Source: Streptomyces paludis (GTDB lineage: Bacteria > Actinomycetota > Actinomycetes > Streptomycetales > Streptomycetaceae). Taken from it: a stretch of DNA of 64,000 nt. The translations under genes were made by a program, and so were the position numbers. The stretch is taken from the NCBI RefSeq assembly GCF_003344965.1, contig NZ_CP031194.1, positions 186,001 through 250,000 on the forward strand, read 5' to 3'. Positions 1-7,679 of this stretch are shown one piece after another (the first letter of the stretch is position 1; the number at the start of each line of letters is the position of its first letter). Under the pieces are notes generated by a model that searched no databases, had not been told where the DNA came from, and worked only from the letters and a program-made list of their open reading frames with translations.

Positions 1-710
1 GTGGCCAGCGCGGCGCGGGCGATCGCGCGGGCGGCCAGCCGCCGGTCGCCGACGTCCGCCGCGGCGGCCTCGTCGGCGGCGCGCTCCAGGGCGTAGGCGA
101 GCGGGTCGCGCAGGGCGCGCAGGGCGGGGTGGCACAGGGCGGCGAGTTCGGCCGCGACGAGCAGCAGGTGGTGACGGCCGCGCAGATGCGCGCGTTCGTG
201 GGCGAAGAGGGCCTCGCGCTCGGCGGGTTCCAGGGCGCGCAGCATGCCGGTGGTGACGACGATCCGGCCGGGGCGGCCGGGCAGCGCGTACGCGTCGGGC
301 CGGTCGTCGCGGAGCACGGCCAGTTCGTCCGCCGTCCCGCCGGTGGCGGCCCTGGCCCGGCGCAGCTCGGCCCGGTCGCGCAGCGCGGTGGCGACGAGCA
401 GGGGCGTTCGCCAGAGCAGCAGCCCCCCGGCGGCCAGCGCGAGCCCGACCGTGACGGCGGGCGGCCCCACCGTCAGCGGCTCGGCGAGATCACCGAGGAC
501 GGCGACGAAGGGCAGGTACGAGGCGCCCGGCACGACGAGCAGCGCGAGCGCGGCGGAGCTGGTGGCGGCCAGCGCGAGCGCGACGGCGGCGAGCAGCCAG
601 GCGGCGTGCCGGGGCGCGAGGGCGGCGGCGACCCGGCGGGCGGCGGGCACCGCGAGGAACGGCATCAGGAGCGGCACCCAGACCAGCGGCGTCCAGAGGA
701 ACAGCGTCAC
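1..710 (-). CDS. M56 family metallopeptidase, BlaR1-like (C-terminus outside window)
   Basis: This is a membrane-embedded zinc metalloprotease of the M56/BlaR1 type, expected to cleave or inactivate the partner BlaI repressor. The N-terminus is hydrophobic with several membrane segments, and the motif HERAHLRGRHH carries the HExxH zinc site near residue 171. A downstream acidic segment (ERAADEAAAA) fits the third zinc ligand. The GTG start at 710 overlaps the TGA of the BlaI gene (GTGA), so the two are translationally coupled. Translation runs off the left edge, so the C-terminus is not seen and any penicillin-binding sensor domain there cannot be judged; the related protein at 8890 lacks one. 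The family call is firm; the signal sensed is unknown. Confidence 0.88.
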   Translation of the reverse strand, partial: MTLFLWTPLVWVPLLMPFLAVPAARRVAAALAPRHAAWLLAAVALALAATSSAALALLVVPGASYLPFVAVLGDLAEPLTVGPPAVTVGLALAAGGLLLWRTPLLVATALRDRAELRRARAATGGTADELAVLRDDRPDAYALPGRPGRIVVTTGMLRALEPAEREALFAHERAHLRGRHHLLLVAAELAALCHPALRALRDPLAYALERAADEAAAADVGDRRLAARAIARAALA

Positions 711-1081
711 CGGATCTCACCGCCGTCCAGCAGGGAGCGCAGCAGCGCCTCGTCCTCGTCGTTGAGCTGGGAGACGAAGCGGGCCAGGACGGCGCCGCGG
801 TCCTCGTCCTTGGCCAGTTCGGAGTGCATCCGGCGGGCGGTGAGCCCGGGGGCGTCCTCGGTGGGCGAGTAGGCGTAGCCCCGGCCGGCCCTGACCCGGC
901 TCACGCTGCCCTTCTCGTACAGCCGGGACAGGATGGTGGTGACCGTGGTGCGGGCGAGCGACACGCCGAGCGCGCGCTGGACCTGGCCGGGTGTGAGCGG
1001 CTCGGCCGCCGCCCACAGAGCCGCCAGCACACCGGCTTCCAGCTCCCCCGCCGGCCGCCGCTCCGCGCTCTCGTCCCTCAT
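707..1081 (-). CDS. BlaI/MecI-type transcriptional repressor
   Basis: A 124-residue winged-helix repressor of the BlaI/MecI/CopY family. The N-terminal half contains the typical segment LTPGQVQRALGVSLARTTVTTIL followed by the wing (SVSRVRAGRGYAYSPT). The C-terminal half is the dimerisation region, where BlaR1-type proteases cut. It is the first gene of a coupled pair with the M56 peptidase that starts at 710. Two CTACA-N4-type dyads lie directly upstream (1108-1140), so autoregulation and control of the divergent dedA operon are likely. There is no beta-lactamase gene nearby, so the regulon is probably wall- or envelope-related rather than classical penicillin resistance; that is inference. 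Confidence 0.92.
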   Translation of the reverse strand: MRDESAERRPAGELEAGVLAALWAAAEPLTPGQVQRALGVSLARTTVTTILSRLYEKGSVSRVRAGRGYAYSPTEDAPGLTARRMHSELAKDEDRGAVLARFVSQLNDEDEALLRSLLDGGEIR

Positions 1082-1107
1082 GGGAACGTCCCTCCCGTTT
1101 CCGTCGT

Positions 1108-1140
1108 CTACAGTGACGTAGACCGTCTACAGATCTGTAG
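1108..1140. promoter_or_regulatory. Tandem BlaI-type operator dyads
   Basis: CTACAGATCTGTAG at 1127-1140 is a perfect 14-bp palindrome. A second site, CTACAGTGACGTAG at 1108-1121, matches the same CTACA-N4-TGTAG pattern with one mismatch. Their centres are 19 bp apart. They sit between the divergent blaI-1 and dedA genes. The core matches the TACA/TGTA operators known for BlaI/MecI repressors. Two further copies occur at 8337-8349 and 9849-9862. Confidence 0.8.
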
Positions 1141-1204
1141 TCAATCGAGTCCATCAGATCGTCAGGCAGATTTCCCCTGCCACCATTATGGGAGCAGCCC
1201 TCAT

Positions 1205-1885
1205 ATGGCCGTATCCGCGCTCGCCGTGCCGACGCTGCCGCTCGCCGTGAACCTCGCCGTGAATCCCCTCGACGCCGGATCGCTGCTCTCCTCGTTCGGC
1301 GCCCTGGGCATCGCCGTGGTCCTCTTCGCCGAGACGGGCCTGCTGATCGGCTTCTTCCTCCCCGGCGACTCCCTGCTCTTCACCGCCGGGCTGCTGTGCG
1401 TCCCGGGCATCCGGGGCGCGGTGCATCTCTCGCTCCCGCAGGTCCTGCTCGCCTCGCTGGCCGGTGCCCTGCTGGGGGCGCAGACCGGCTTCTGGATCGG
1501 GCGGCGCGGCGGCCGGGCGCTGCTGGCGCGCGGGCGCTCGCGCAAGCTCAAGGAGGGCGCGGCCCGCGCGGAGGAGCTTCTCGAACGGTACGGGCACGGC
1601 AGGGCCGTCGTGCTCGCCCGCTTCGTCCCCGTCGTCCGTACGGTGCTCAACCCGCTGGCCGGGGCGCTGAACGTGCCGGCCAGGGTCTTCACGTTCTGGC
1701 AGATCGCCGGCGGCGCGCTCTGGACGGTCGGGCTCGTGCTCGCCGGGTACGGGCTGGGCTCCTCCGTACCGAACGTGGACCGCTATCTGCTGCCCCTCGT
1801 CGCGCTGGTCGTGATCGTCTCGCTGATCCCCCTGGCGCTGGAGCTGCTGCGCTCGCGCCGGGCCACCGAAGGAGGCACCCGCTGA
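1205..1885 (+). CDS. DedA family membrane protein
   Basis: A 226-residue DedA/SNARE-associated family protein. This family has been tied to undecaprenyl-phosphate or other polyprenyl/phospholipid translocation. Diagnostic motifs are visible: FAETGLLIGFFLPGDSLLF near residues 40-60 and RFVPVVRTVLNPLAGALN near 140-157, plus four to five membrane segments. The ATG at 1205 is chosen because the hydrophobic domain begins soon after it; reading could be extended upstream in frame, but that would cross the operator region. The stop overlaps the ATG of the next gene (TGATG), giving a dedA-PAP2-PAP2 operon. BlaI-type dyads lie just upstream at 1108-1140. Confidence 0.9.
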   Translation: MAVSALAVPTLPLAVNLAVNPLDAGSLLSSFGALGIAVVLFAETGLLIGFFLPGDSLLFTAGLLCVPGIRGAVHLSLPQVLLASLAGALLGAQTGFWIGRRGGRALLARGRSRKLKEGAARAEELLERYGHGRAVVLARFVPVVRTVLNPLAGALNVPARVFTFWQIAGGALWTVGLVLAGYGLGSSVPNVDRYLLPLVALVVIVSLIPLALELLRSRRATEGGTR

Positions 1886-2535
1886 TGACGGGCATGACGG
1901 GCGGCATGACGGACCGCTGGTTCGACGACGGCCTGTACACCTCGGTCACCGGGCTGGCCCACCGCTCCCCCGGCTGGCTGGACACGGCCGTCTCCCTCTG
2001 GTCGACGTACGGTCTCGGCCTGTTCGGGGCGCTGCTGCTGGCGGCGTGGTGGCGCGCCCGGCACCCCGGTCCGGCCGTACGGGAGGCCCCCGGCGCCCCG
2101 CCGGACGTCCGGGCGCCGGCCCTTCTCGCGCTGGCCGCGCCGCTGGTGGTGCTCCTCGCGTTCGCCGTCAGCACGGGGCTCAAGTCGCTGATGCGCGAGC
2201 AGCGCCCCTGCCGGACCCTGCACACGGTCACCGTGGAGGCGTGTCCGCCGCTCGGCGACTGGTCACTGCCCTCCAACCACGCCGTCATCGCGGCCGCCGC
2301 GGCCGTCACGCTGCTGTTCACCGACCGCCGGCTGGCGGCCCTGGCGCTGCCGGCGGCGCTGCTGATGGCCGCGTCGCGGGTGTGGGTCGGGGCGCACTAT
2401 CCGCACGATGTGGCCCTGGGCCTGGCCGTGGGGGCCCTGGTCGCGGGTGCCCTGATGACCGCCGCGCGCCGGGCCGCGCCCCTGGCCGTCCGGCCGCGGG
2501 AAACCGGGCCGCGACCGCTGGCGGCCGGGCGGTGA
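1885..2535 (+). CDS. PAP2 superfamily phosphatase (first of two)
   Basis: A 216-residue integral membrane phosphatase of the PAP2 type; related enzymes dephosphorylate undecaprenyl pyrophosphate or phosphatidyl lipids. The three family motifs are present: KSLMREQRP (KX6RP), PSNHA (normally PSGH) and SRVWVGAHYPHDV (SRX5HX3D). The Asn replacing the usual Gly in motif 2 is a small deviation that other PAP2 proteins also show; the catalytic His remains. The start overlaps the dedA stop and the end overlaps the next GTG start. The operon context with DedA points to lipid-carrier recycling, which is inference. Confidence 0.88.
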   Translation: MTGMTGGMTDRWFDDGLYTSVTGLAHRSPGWLDTAVSLWSTYGLGLFGALLLAAWWRARHPGPAVREAPGAPPDVRAPALLALAAPLVVLLAFAVSTGLKSLMREQRPCRTLHTVTVEACPPLGDWSLPSNHAVIAAAAAVTLLFTDRRLAALALPAALLMAASRVWVGAHYPHDVALGLAVGALVAGALMTAARRAAPLAVRPRETGPRPLAAGR

Positions 2536-3269
2536 GCGGCTTCCCGTCCCCGGAGCGCGGGACCGGCCGGATATCCCGTACGCCCGCACCCGCGCCCCGG
2601 CGCGGCCTGCGGACCCCGCCGGCCGCCGTCACGGTGCTCTGCGCGGGGGCCTTCGTACTGCTGGCCGTGCTGGTGACCGGCCGGCACGGAACGCCCTTCC
2701 CGCTGGACCGCGACGCGCTCGACTGGTCGTTGCGGCACCGCCCGGACCGCTGGGCGGGCGTGGCCCGCGCCGTCACGGACACGGGCACCGGCGTCTTCCC
2801 GTACGCGTGCGCCGTGCTGGCCGGCCTGCTGGCGGCCCGGCACGGCACCCGGCGGCAGGCGCTGGGCGCGGCGGCCGGCGCCCTGGCGTTCCTCCTGGCG
2901 GGCCAGGCGCTGCGGTACGGGGTGATGAGCGCCCTCGCCCGCCCCCGGCCGCCGGTGGCCGACTGGGCGACGCACGCCTCCGCCTTCTCCTTCCCCTCCG
3001 GCCACGCCTCGACCTCGGCGCTGATGGCGGGTCTGCTGATCTGGGCCGTGGCGCGGCGGGGCCGTACGGCGGCGGTGTACGCGCTCTGCGCGCTCATCGC
3101 CTGCTGGGCCGTGGCGGTGGGCCTGACCCGGATCTATCTCGGGGTGCACTGGGCCACGGACGTGCTCGGCGGCTGGCTGTTCGCCGGGGCCTGGATCGGG
3201 CTCGGCGCGGTCCTGATCCCGGCGGGACGGCTGCTGCCGCCACCGCGACGGAGGGCGGGCGGCCGGTGA
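2532..3269 (+). CDS. PAP2 superfamily phosphatase (second of two)
   Basis: A 245-residue membrane phosphatase, distinct in sequence from the preceding PAP2 gene. The motifs are complete: a segment ending SALARPRPP for motif 1, FPSGHAS for motif 2 and TRIYLGVHWATDVLGG for motif 3. About five to six membrane helices are visible. The GTG start at 2532 overlaps the upstream TGA (GTGA) and is preferred over longer in-frame readings because of that coupling. As last gene of the dedA-PAP2-PAP2 operon it probably acts on the same polyprenyl or phospholipid pool. Confidence 0.88.
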   Translation: MSGFPSPERGTGRISRTPAPAPRRGLRTPPAAVTVLCAGAFVLLAVLVTGRHGTPFPLDRDALDWSLRHRPDRWAGVARAVTDTGTGVFPYACAVLAGLLAARHGTRRQALGAAAGALAFLLAGQALRYGVMSALARPRPPVADWATHASAFSFPSGHASTSALMAGLLIWAVARRGRTAAVYALCALIACWAVAVGLTRIYLGVHWATDVLGGWLFAGAWIGLGAVLIPAGRLLPPPRRRAGGR

Positions 3270-3297
3270 GGGGCCGCCGGCCGGACTGTTGCCCTAC

Positions 3298-3345
3298 TAC
3301 CGCCGTGCCGTGCTGCCGCCGTGCCGTATTGCCGCTGTGCCGTCA
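3298..3345. repeat. Three tandem 16-bp units in a convergent intergenic region
   Basis: Three near-identical 16-bp units built on TGCCGCCGTGCCGTNN run from 3298 to 3345 and end at the stop codon of the GNAT gene on the other strand. The array may be copy-number variable between strains. Confidence 0.6.
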
Positions 3346-3831
3346 GAGCTTCAAGTGCAGGATGCACAGGCCGACATAGCCCTCGGTGGGGTGGCGGAAG
3401 CCCTCGGGAAGGACTCCGATGACCTCGAAACCGAGCGACTCGTACAGCTTCAGCGCGTTCGTGTTGGTCTCCACGACCGCGTTGAACTGCATCGCCCGGT
3501 ATCCCGCCGTGCGCGCCCAGTCGATCGAGTACTCGCAGAGGGCCCGGCCCACGCCGCGTCCCGATCGCGCCGGGTCGACCATGTAACTGGCGCCGGCGAT
3601 GTGCGAGCCGTTGCCCTGGTGGTTCCGGTTCATCTTGGCCGTGCCCAGCACCGTCCCCGCGTCGTCGACCGCGACGACCGTACGGTCCGGCGCGGTCTGC
3701 GTCCACAGGTCCCGGGCGGCGCTCTCGCTCAGCCCCGACGGATAGGTGAAGGTCTCCCCGTCGTTGACGATCTGTTGGAAGAAGGGCCAGATGGCGGGCC
3801 AGTCACCGGGGGTGGCTTCTCTGATCAGCAT
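3343..3831 (-). CDS. GNAT family N-acetyltransferase
   Basis: A 162-residue GCN5-related acetyltransferase. The N-terminus (MLIREATPGDWPAIWPFFQQ) is typical of the fold, and the acetyl-CoA loop appears as VDPARSGRGVGRALCEY around residues 86-102. The C-terminal strand LYESLGFEVIG is the usual family ending. The acceptor cannot be told from sequence; the nearest-looking class is the phosphinothricin-acetyltransferase-like group. The start at 3831 gives the canonical N-terminus. It is convergent with the PAP2 operon and stands alone. Confidence 0.85.
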   Translation of the reverse strand: MLIREATPGDWPAIWPFFQQIVNDGETFTYPSGLSESAARDLWTQTAPDRTVVAVDDAGTVLGTAKMNRNHQGNGSHIAGASYMVDPARSGRGVGRALCEYSIDWARTAGYRAMQFNAVVETNTNALKLYESLGFEVIGVLPEGFRHPTEGYVGLCILHLKL

Positions 3832-3965
3832 CGGACCAGAATGACCGTACGGACCCGGCGCCGCCAGTGGTTTTCCCGTCCGTGGAGCGCCTTCCGGGGA
3901 CCGCGCCGCCCGCCGGGTACTGTCCGGGCAAATACCAGCGAAGTGGACGAAGAGGCGGACAGCGC

Positions 3966-4322
3966 ATGTTCGAGGCCGAGGACATCCGGGAGTGGCGGGG
4001 CCACGATGTGGTCGACACCGCGAAGAAGAAGATCGGTTCGCTGGAGTCCGTGTACGTCGATACGGCGACGGACTCGCCCTCGTTCGCGACGGTGACCGTC
4101 GGGCTGCCCACCCAGCGCCGGCTGATCTTCGTACCGCTGGGCGACGCCACCGTGGGACCGGGCTATCTGAAGGTCGTCTGGGACAAGAGCCTGGTGAAGG
4201 ACGCCCCGTCGATCGCCCTTGACGGAGAGCTGCTCGCCACGGACGAACCGGCGGTCTTCGCGCACTACGGCCTGCCCTACGCGACCGGCGCGAACGGTGA
4301 ACGGCGGCTGGGGCGACGCTGA
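3966..4322 (+). CDS. PRC-barrel domain protein
   Basis: A 118-residue soluble protein that opens with a PRC-barrel-like segment (EDIREWRGHDVVDTAKKKIG, then SVYVDTATDSPSFATVTVG). PRC-barrel proteins serve as small adaptor or stress-associated domains; no catalytic residues are evident. The ATG at 3966 follows a purine-rich AGGCGGACAGCGC stretch. The product of this particular member is not known to me beyond the fold. Confidence 0.75.
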   Translation: MFEAEDIREWRGHDVVDTAKKKIGSLESVYVDTATDSPSFATVTVGLPTQRRLIFVPLGDATVGPGYLKVVWDKSLVKDAPSIALDGELLATDEPAVFAHYGLPYATGANGERRLGRR

Positions 4323-4422
4323 CCGGAGGGGCCGTACCGCGCATGGCCGAAAACCGTCTTCCGCCAATCCGCCGCCCGTCGCCGCCCGCGCCCGTGATCG
4401 CGCCCGCTCCGGGGCCGTCCGT

Positions 4423-5292
4423 ATGACCCTGACCCGAAGGCGTTCCGGTGTACGGCGCCGGATCCACCAGGCCGTGGTCCCGTCCGCCGCCCTTCTCTGG
4501 ACCCGGGGGCGGCGGATGGAGCTGATGCACCGGGCCATGAGCTTCGCGGCGCTCGGCTTCCTCACCCTGGTGCCGCTGCTGATCCTCGTCGCCGCGGCGG
4601 ACCCGGCCAGCGGCCAGGGCTTCGCCCGCTGGCTGGGGCAGGGGCTCGGTGTCTCCGGCTCGTCGCAGCAGGAGATCCAGCAGCTGTTCGGCAGACCGGG
4701 TACGGCGTTGCAGCGGACCACGGCGTTCGGTCTCGCCGCGCTGGCCGCGTTCGGGCTGACGTTCGGGGGCGCGGTGCAGACCGGGTACGAGCGGGTGTGG
4801 GAGCTGCCGACGGCCCGCTGGCACACCATGTGGCGGCATGTGCTGTGGCTGGCGGTCCTGGTCGCCTTTCTGGTGATCTTCGTGAACACACCGGTGACCT
4901 CGCACTCCACGATCGTGGTGGTGCTCGGCACGGTGGGCGATCTGATCCTGACGTTCCTCTTCTTCTGGTGGTCCCAGCGGCTGCTGCTGGGGGGCCGGGT
5001 CCGCTGGGGCGCGCTGCTGCCGGGCGCGGTCGCGATCGCGCTGGGGCTGCTCGGGCTGCGGGTGTTCTCGCGGGTCGTGTTCTCCCCGCTGATCGCGTCG
5101 AACGCCGTCACCTACGGCCCGTTCGGCACGGTGCTGGTCCTCCAGTCCTGGCTGGTCGGGGTGGGGTTCGTGGTGTACGGCGGGGCGCTGGTGGGCCGTC
5201 AGTGCCACGAGTGGCGCACCCGGCTGCGGCTGCGCCACCAACTCGCCGAGGAGACCGGCACCGGCCCGGACGGCGGGGCCGGGGACCACTGA
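4423..5292 (+). CDS. YihY/virulence factor BrkB family membrane protein
   Basis: A 289-residue integral membrane protein of the YihY (formerly RNase BN) family. Visible segments include AALGFLTLVPLLILVAA near residues 43-60 and several later helices such as VLWLAVLVAFLVIFV and GALLPGAVAIALGLLGLRVF. The proline-containing first helix and the RVWELP-type segment fit the family. The function of the family is unsettled; the old tRNA-processing assignment is not supported for these membrane proteins. The ATG at 4423 was chosen as the start nearest the basic N-terminus. It may be cotranscribed with the PRC-barrel gene about 100 bp upstream. Confidence 0.75.
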   Translation: MTLTRRRSGVRRRIHQAVVPSAALLWTRGRRMELMHRAMSFAALGFLTLVPLLILVAAADPASGQGFARWLGQGLGVSGSSQQEIQQLFGRPGTALQRTTAFGLAALAAFGLTFGGAVQTGYERVWELPTARWHTMWRHVLWLAVLVAFLVIFVNTPVTSHSTIVVVLGTVGDLILTFLFFWWSQRLLLGGRVRWGALLPGAVAIALGLLGLRVFSRVVFSPLIASNAVTYGPFGTVLVLQSWLVGVGFVVYGGALVGRQCHEWRTRLRLRHQLAEETGTGPDGGAGDH

Positions 5293-5316
5293 GCGACGGT
5301 CCACCGGCGTCGGCCC

Positions 5317-5388
5317 GTACATCCGCATTCCCGGACGGGGCGCATATCCGCTTCCCGGGCGGGACGCATATCCGCTTCCCGGACGGGG
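5317..5388. repeat. Degenerate 24-bp tandem repeat, three units
   Basis: Two nearly identical 24-bp units (5341-5364 and 5365-5388, sharing CGCATATCCGCTTCCCGG) follow a more diverged copy at 5317-5340. They fill the gap between the YihY-type gene and the EamA gene. Confidence 0.65.
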
Positions 5389-5475
5389 CGTCCGCGGGTA
5401 CGGTGATCGCTCCCCGCGCGAGCCGTCGCCGTCTCCGCCGCCCGTGCCCCTCGCGCCCGCTGGAGACCGTCCCCG

Positions 5476-6399
5476 ATGTCGTCGCTCGCCGCCCCGCCCT
5501 CCGTACCCCTGCCCGCGCCGCGCCGGGCCTGGCTCACCGATCTGCCGGTCCTGCTGGTCGCGGTGGCCTGGGGCGCCAGCTATCTGACCGCGAAGGGCAT
5601 CACCACGGGCTCCACGGTGCTCGCCGTGCTCGTGCTGCGCTTCGCGGTGGTGCTGCCCGTGCTGGTGGTCGCCGGGTGGCGCGGGCTGCGGGCGCTGAGC
5701 GCGGCGCAGTGGCGGGGCGCCGGGCTGCTCGGGCTGGTGCTGAGCGGGATCTTCCTGCTGGAGACGTACGGTGTCGTGCACACCTCCGCGACCAATGCCG
5801 GGCTGATCATCAGCCTGACCATGATCTTCACCCCGCTCGCGGAGGCCGCCGTCACCCGGGTCAGACCGCCCGCGTCATTCGTCGCGGCGGCCGGGCTGTC
5901 GGTGGCCGGGGTGGTGCTGCTGACCCAGAGCGGCGGATTCACCGCGCCCTCGGTGGGCGATCTGCTGATGCTGCTGGCCGCGCTGGCCCGTACCGCGCAC
6001 GTACTGCTGATGTCCCGGAGCCGGGCCGTGCGGGGCGCGGACTCGCTGTCGCTGACGACCGTGCAACTCGGCGGCGCCGTCGCGGTGTTCGCGGTACTGG
6101 CCGCGCTGCCGGGCGGCGGACCGGCGCCCTGGACCGTGGCCGCCGGGTTCGGGGTCCGGGAGTGGGCGGCGCTGCTCTTCCTGTCGGTGTTCTGCACCCT
6201 GGCCGCGTTCGCCGTCCAGATGTGGGCGGTCCGCCGCACCTCGCCGTCCCGGGTCAGTCTGCTGCTGGGTACGGAACCGCTGTGGGCGGCGGCGGCCGGA
6301 ATCGCGATCGGCGGTGAACGGCTGGGCGTGGCCGGGCTGTTCGGTGCGGCGCTCGTCCTGGCCGGCACCTCCTGGGGCCGGCGCGCCGCCGACCGCTGA
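5476..6399 (+). CDS. EamA/DMT family transporter
   Basis: A 307-residue ten-helix transporter of the drug/metabolite superfamily with two EamA repeats. Typical EamA markers are LLVAVAWGASYLTAKG at the first helix, RFAVVLPVLVVAGW at helix two, and in the second half AFAVQMWAVRRTSPSRVSLL followed by LLGTEPLWAAAAGIAIGGE, which resembles the signature at the end of repeat two. The substrate is not predictable. It stands alone between a repeat-containing gap and the convergent ter genes. Confidence 0.88.
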   Translation: MSSLAAPPSVPLPAPRRAWLTDLPVLLVAVAWGASYLTAKGITTGSTVLAVLVLRFAVVLPVLVVAGWRGLRALSAAQWRGAGLLGLVLSGIFLLETYGVVHTSATNAGLIISLTMIFTPLAEAAVTRVRPPASFVAAAGLSVAGVVLLTQSGGFTAPSVGDLLMLLAALARTAHVLLMSRSRAVRGADSLSLTTVQLGGAVAVFAVLAALPGGGPAPWTVAAGFGVREWAALLFLSVFCTLAAFAVQMWAVRRTSPSRVSLLLGTEPLWAAAAGIAIGGERLGVAGLFGAALVLAGTSWGRRAADR

Positions 6400-6487
6400 C
6401 CGCTGCCCCCTGGCCCCTAGCCCCTGGCCCAACGAAAAGGGCCGCCCGGCCGGTGGCCAGACAGCCCCTCCACAGGATTTCCGCCGG

Positions 6488-6943
6488 TCAGAGGTCGAAC
6501 TCGGTCGGCGCGATCCCGACCGCGAAGCACGCCTCACGGACGACCGCGCGCTCGTCCGCGTCGAAGTCGCCGTCGGCGCCGCCGATGACGATGCCGATCT
6601 GGATGACCGCGCGCGCCTCGGTGGGCTTCTTGGCGACCTTGCCGATGGTCTGGAGAATGGCGACCTTGCCGAAGTCGAAGTCGGCCGTCAGCTTCTGGCA
6701 GTAGTCGTTGAACCGCGTCTGAAGATCCTCCGCGGGGAAGTTCTGGAGCACGTCGTTCGTCATGATCAGCGCGGCGACGCGCTGCCGCTCCGACGCGTCG
6801 ATGGACCCGTCGGCGGCGGCGACGAGCGCGCACATGGCCATGCTCGCGTCCCGGAACGCACCGCTCTTGAGGTCGTTCTTCTTCGCGTTGAGCTGCGTCT
6901 GCATCGACGTAGCCGAATCCTTGATGCGGTCCCACAGGGCCAC
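6488..6943 (-). CDS. TerB-type tellurite resistance / stress protein
   Basis: A 151-residue TerB-like protein, all helical. Two acidic motifs recur, AADGSIDASE near residue 43 and GADGDFDADE near residue 123; they are the metal-binding loops of TerB. It is the last gene of a leftward terD-terD-terB group. Ter proteins are thought to form membrane-associated, calcium-linked stress complexes; tellurite resistance is only one phenotype. The gap to the upstream terD gene (about 120 bp) holds short degenerate repeats. Confidence 0.88.
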   Translation of the reverse strand: MALWDRIKDSATSMQTQLNAKKNDLKSGAFRDASMAMCALVAAADGSIDASERQRVAALIMTNDVLQNFPAEDLQTRFNDYCQKLTADFDFGKVAILQTIGKVAKKPTEARAVIQIGIVIGGADGDFDADERAVVREACFAVGIAPTEFDL

Positions 6944-6997
6944 GTGAAGTCTCCTGAATCTGGTGGGGCACCGGCCGGAACCGGCCGGCAGGTCGGG

Positions 6998-7072
6998 AAA
7001 ACCGGGACAGAAAATCCGGGACGGCGAAGTCCGGGACAGAAGTCCGGAATCAGACGTCCGGGGTCAGAGGTG
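6998..7072. repeat. Degenerate short repeats between terB and terD
   Basis: Four to five imperfect copies of a unit resembling AAGTCCGGGACAG lie head to tail in the spacer between terD and terB and run slightly into the end of terD. Spacing is irregular, so this looks like replication slippage rather than an operator array. Confidence 0.5.
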
Positions 7073-7651
7073 CGGGGTGACCGCGGGCATCAGGTCCTGG
7101 AAGGTACGTCCCTCGGCCGGTACGCCGATGGCCGCCATCTGCCAGCCGCCGCCCTCGCCGCGGAACACCTTGGCCATGATCTGGGCGGTGTACGCGCCGC
7201 CGCCGGTGAGGGTGTGGCGGGCCAGCTCCTCGCCGGTGGTCTCGTCGACCAGCCGGCAGAACGCGTTCTCGATGTCCTCGAAGGTCTGGCCGGTGAACGA
7301 GTTCACGGTGAAGACGATCTGGTCGACATGGACGGGCACCCGGGTGAGGTCCACCACGATCGACTCGTCGTCACCGCCCTCGCCCGCGCCGCCGACCCGG
7401 TTGTCCCCGGTGTGCTGCACGGAACCGTCGTCGCTGGTCAGATGCTGGAAGAAGACCACGTCCACGGCCTCCTTGCCGGCGAAGAGCAGCGCCGAGGCAT
7501 CCAGATCGATCTCCGCCGGCGCGGTCAGCCGGGCGAAGAACCCCTTGCGTACGGCCTGCTTCCAGCCCAGTCCCATCCGGACGACGGTGAGTTCACCCCC
7601 GCCGGTCTTGGTCAGGCTGATCCGCTGGCCCTTGGCGAGATTGACGCTCAT
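7064..7651 (-). CDS. TerD family protein (second of the ter genes)
   Basis: A 195-residue TerD-domain protein beginning MSVNLAKGQRISLTK. Family markers are [16 protein letters not shown] and HTGDNR followed by GGDDESIVVDLTRVP, which form the calcium-binding sites. The strand pattern to the end (VFRGEGGGWQMAAIG) is complete, so the gene looks intact. It lies 28 bp downstream of another terD and upstream of terB, probably as one transcript starting near the operator at 8335. Confidence 0.92.
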   Translation of the reverse strand: MSVNLAKGQRISLTKTGGGELTVVRMGLGWKQAVRKGFFARLTAPAEIDLDASALLFAGKEAVDVVFFQHLTSDDGSVQHTGDNRVGGAGEGGDDESIVVDLTRVPVHVDQIVFTVNSFTGQTFEDIENAFCRLVDETTGEELARHTLTGGGAYTAQIMAKVFRGEGGGWQMAAIGVPAEGRTFQDLMPAVTPHL

Positions 7652-7679
7652 CGTTCGCTCCTGAAGGTGGTGACGGGTC

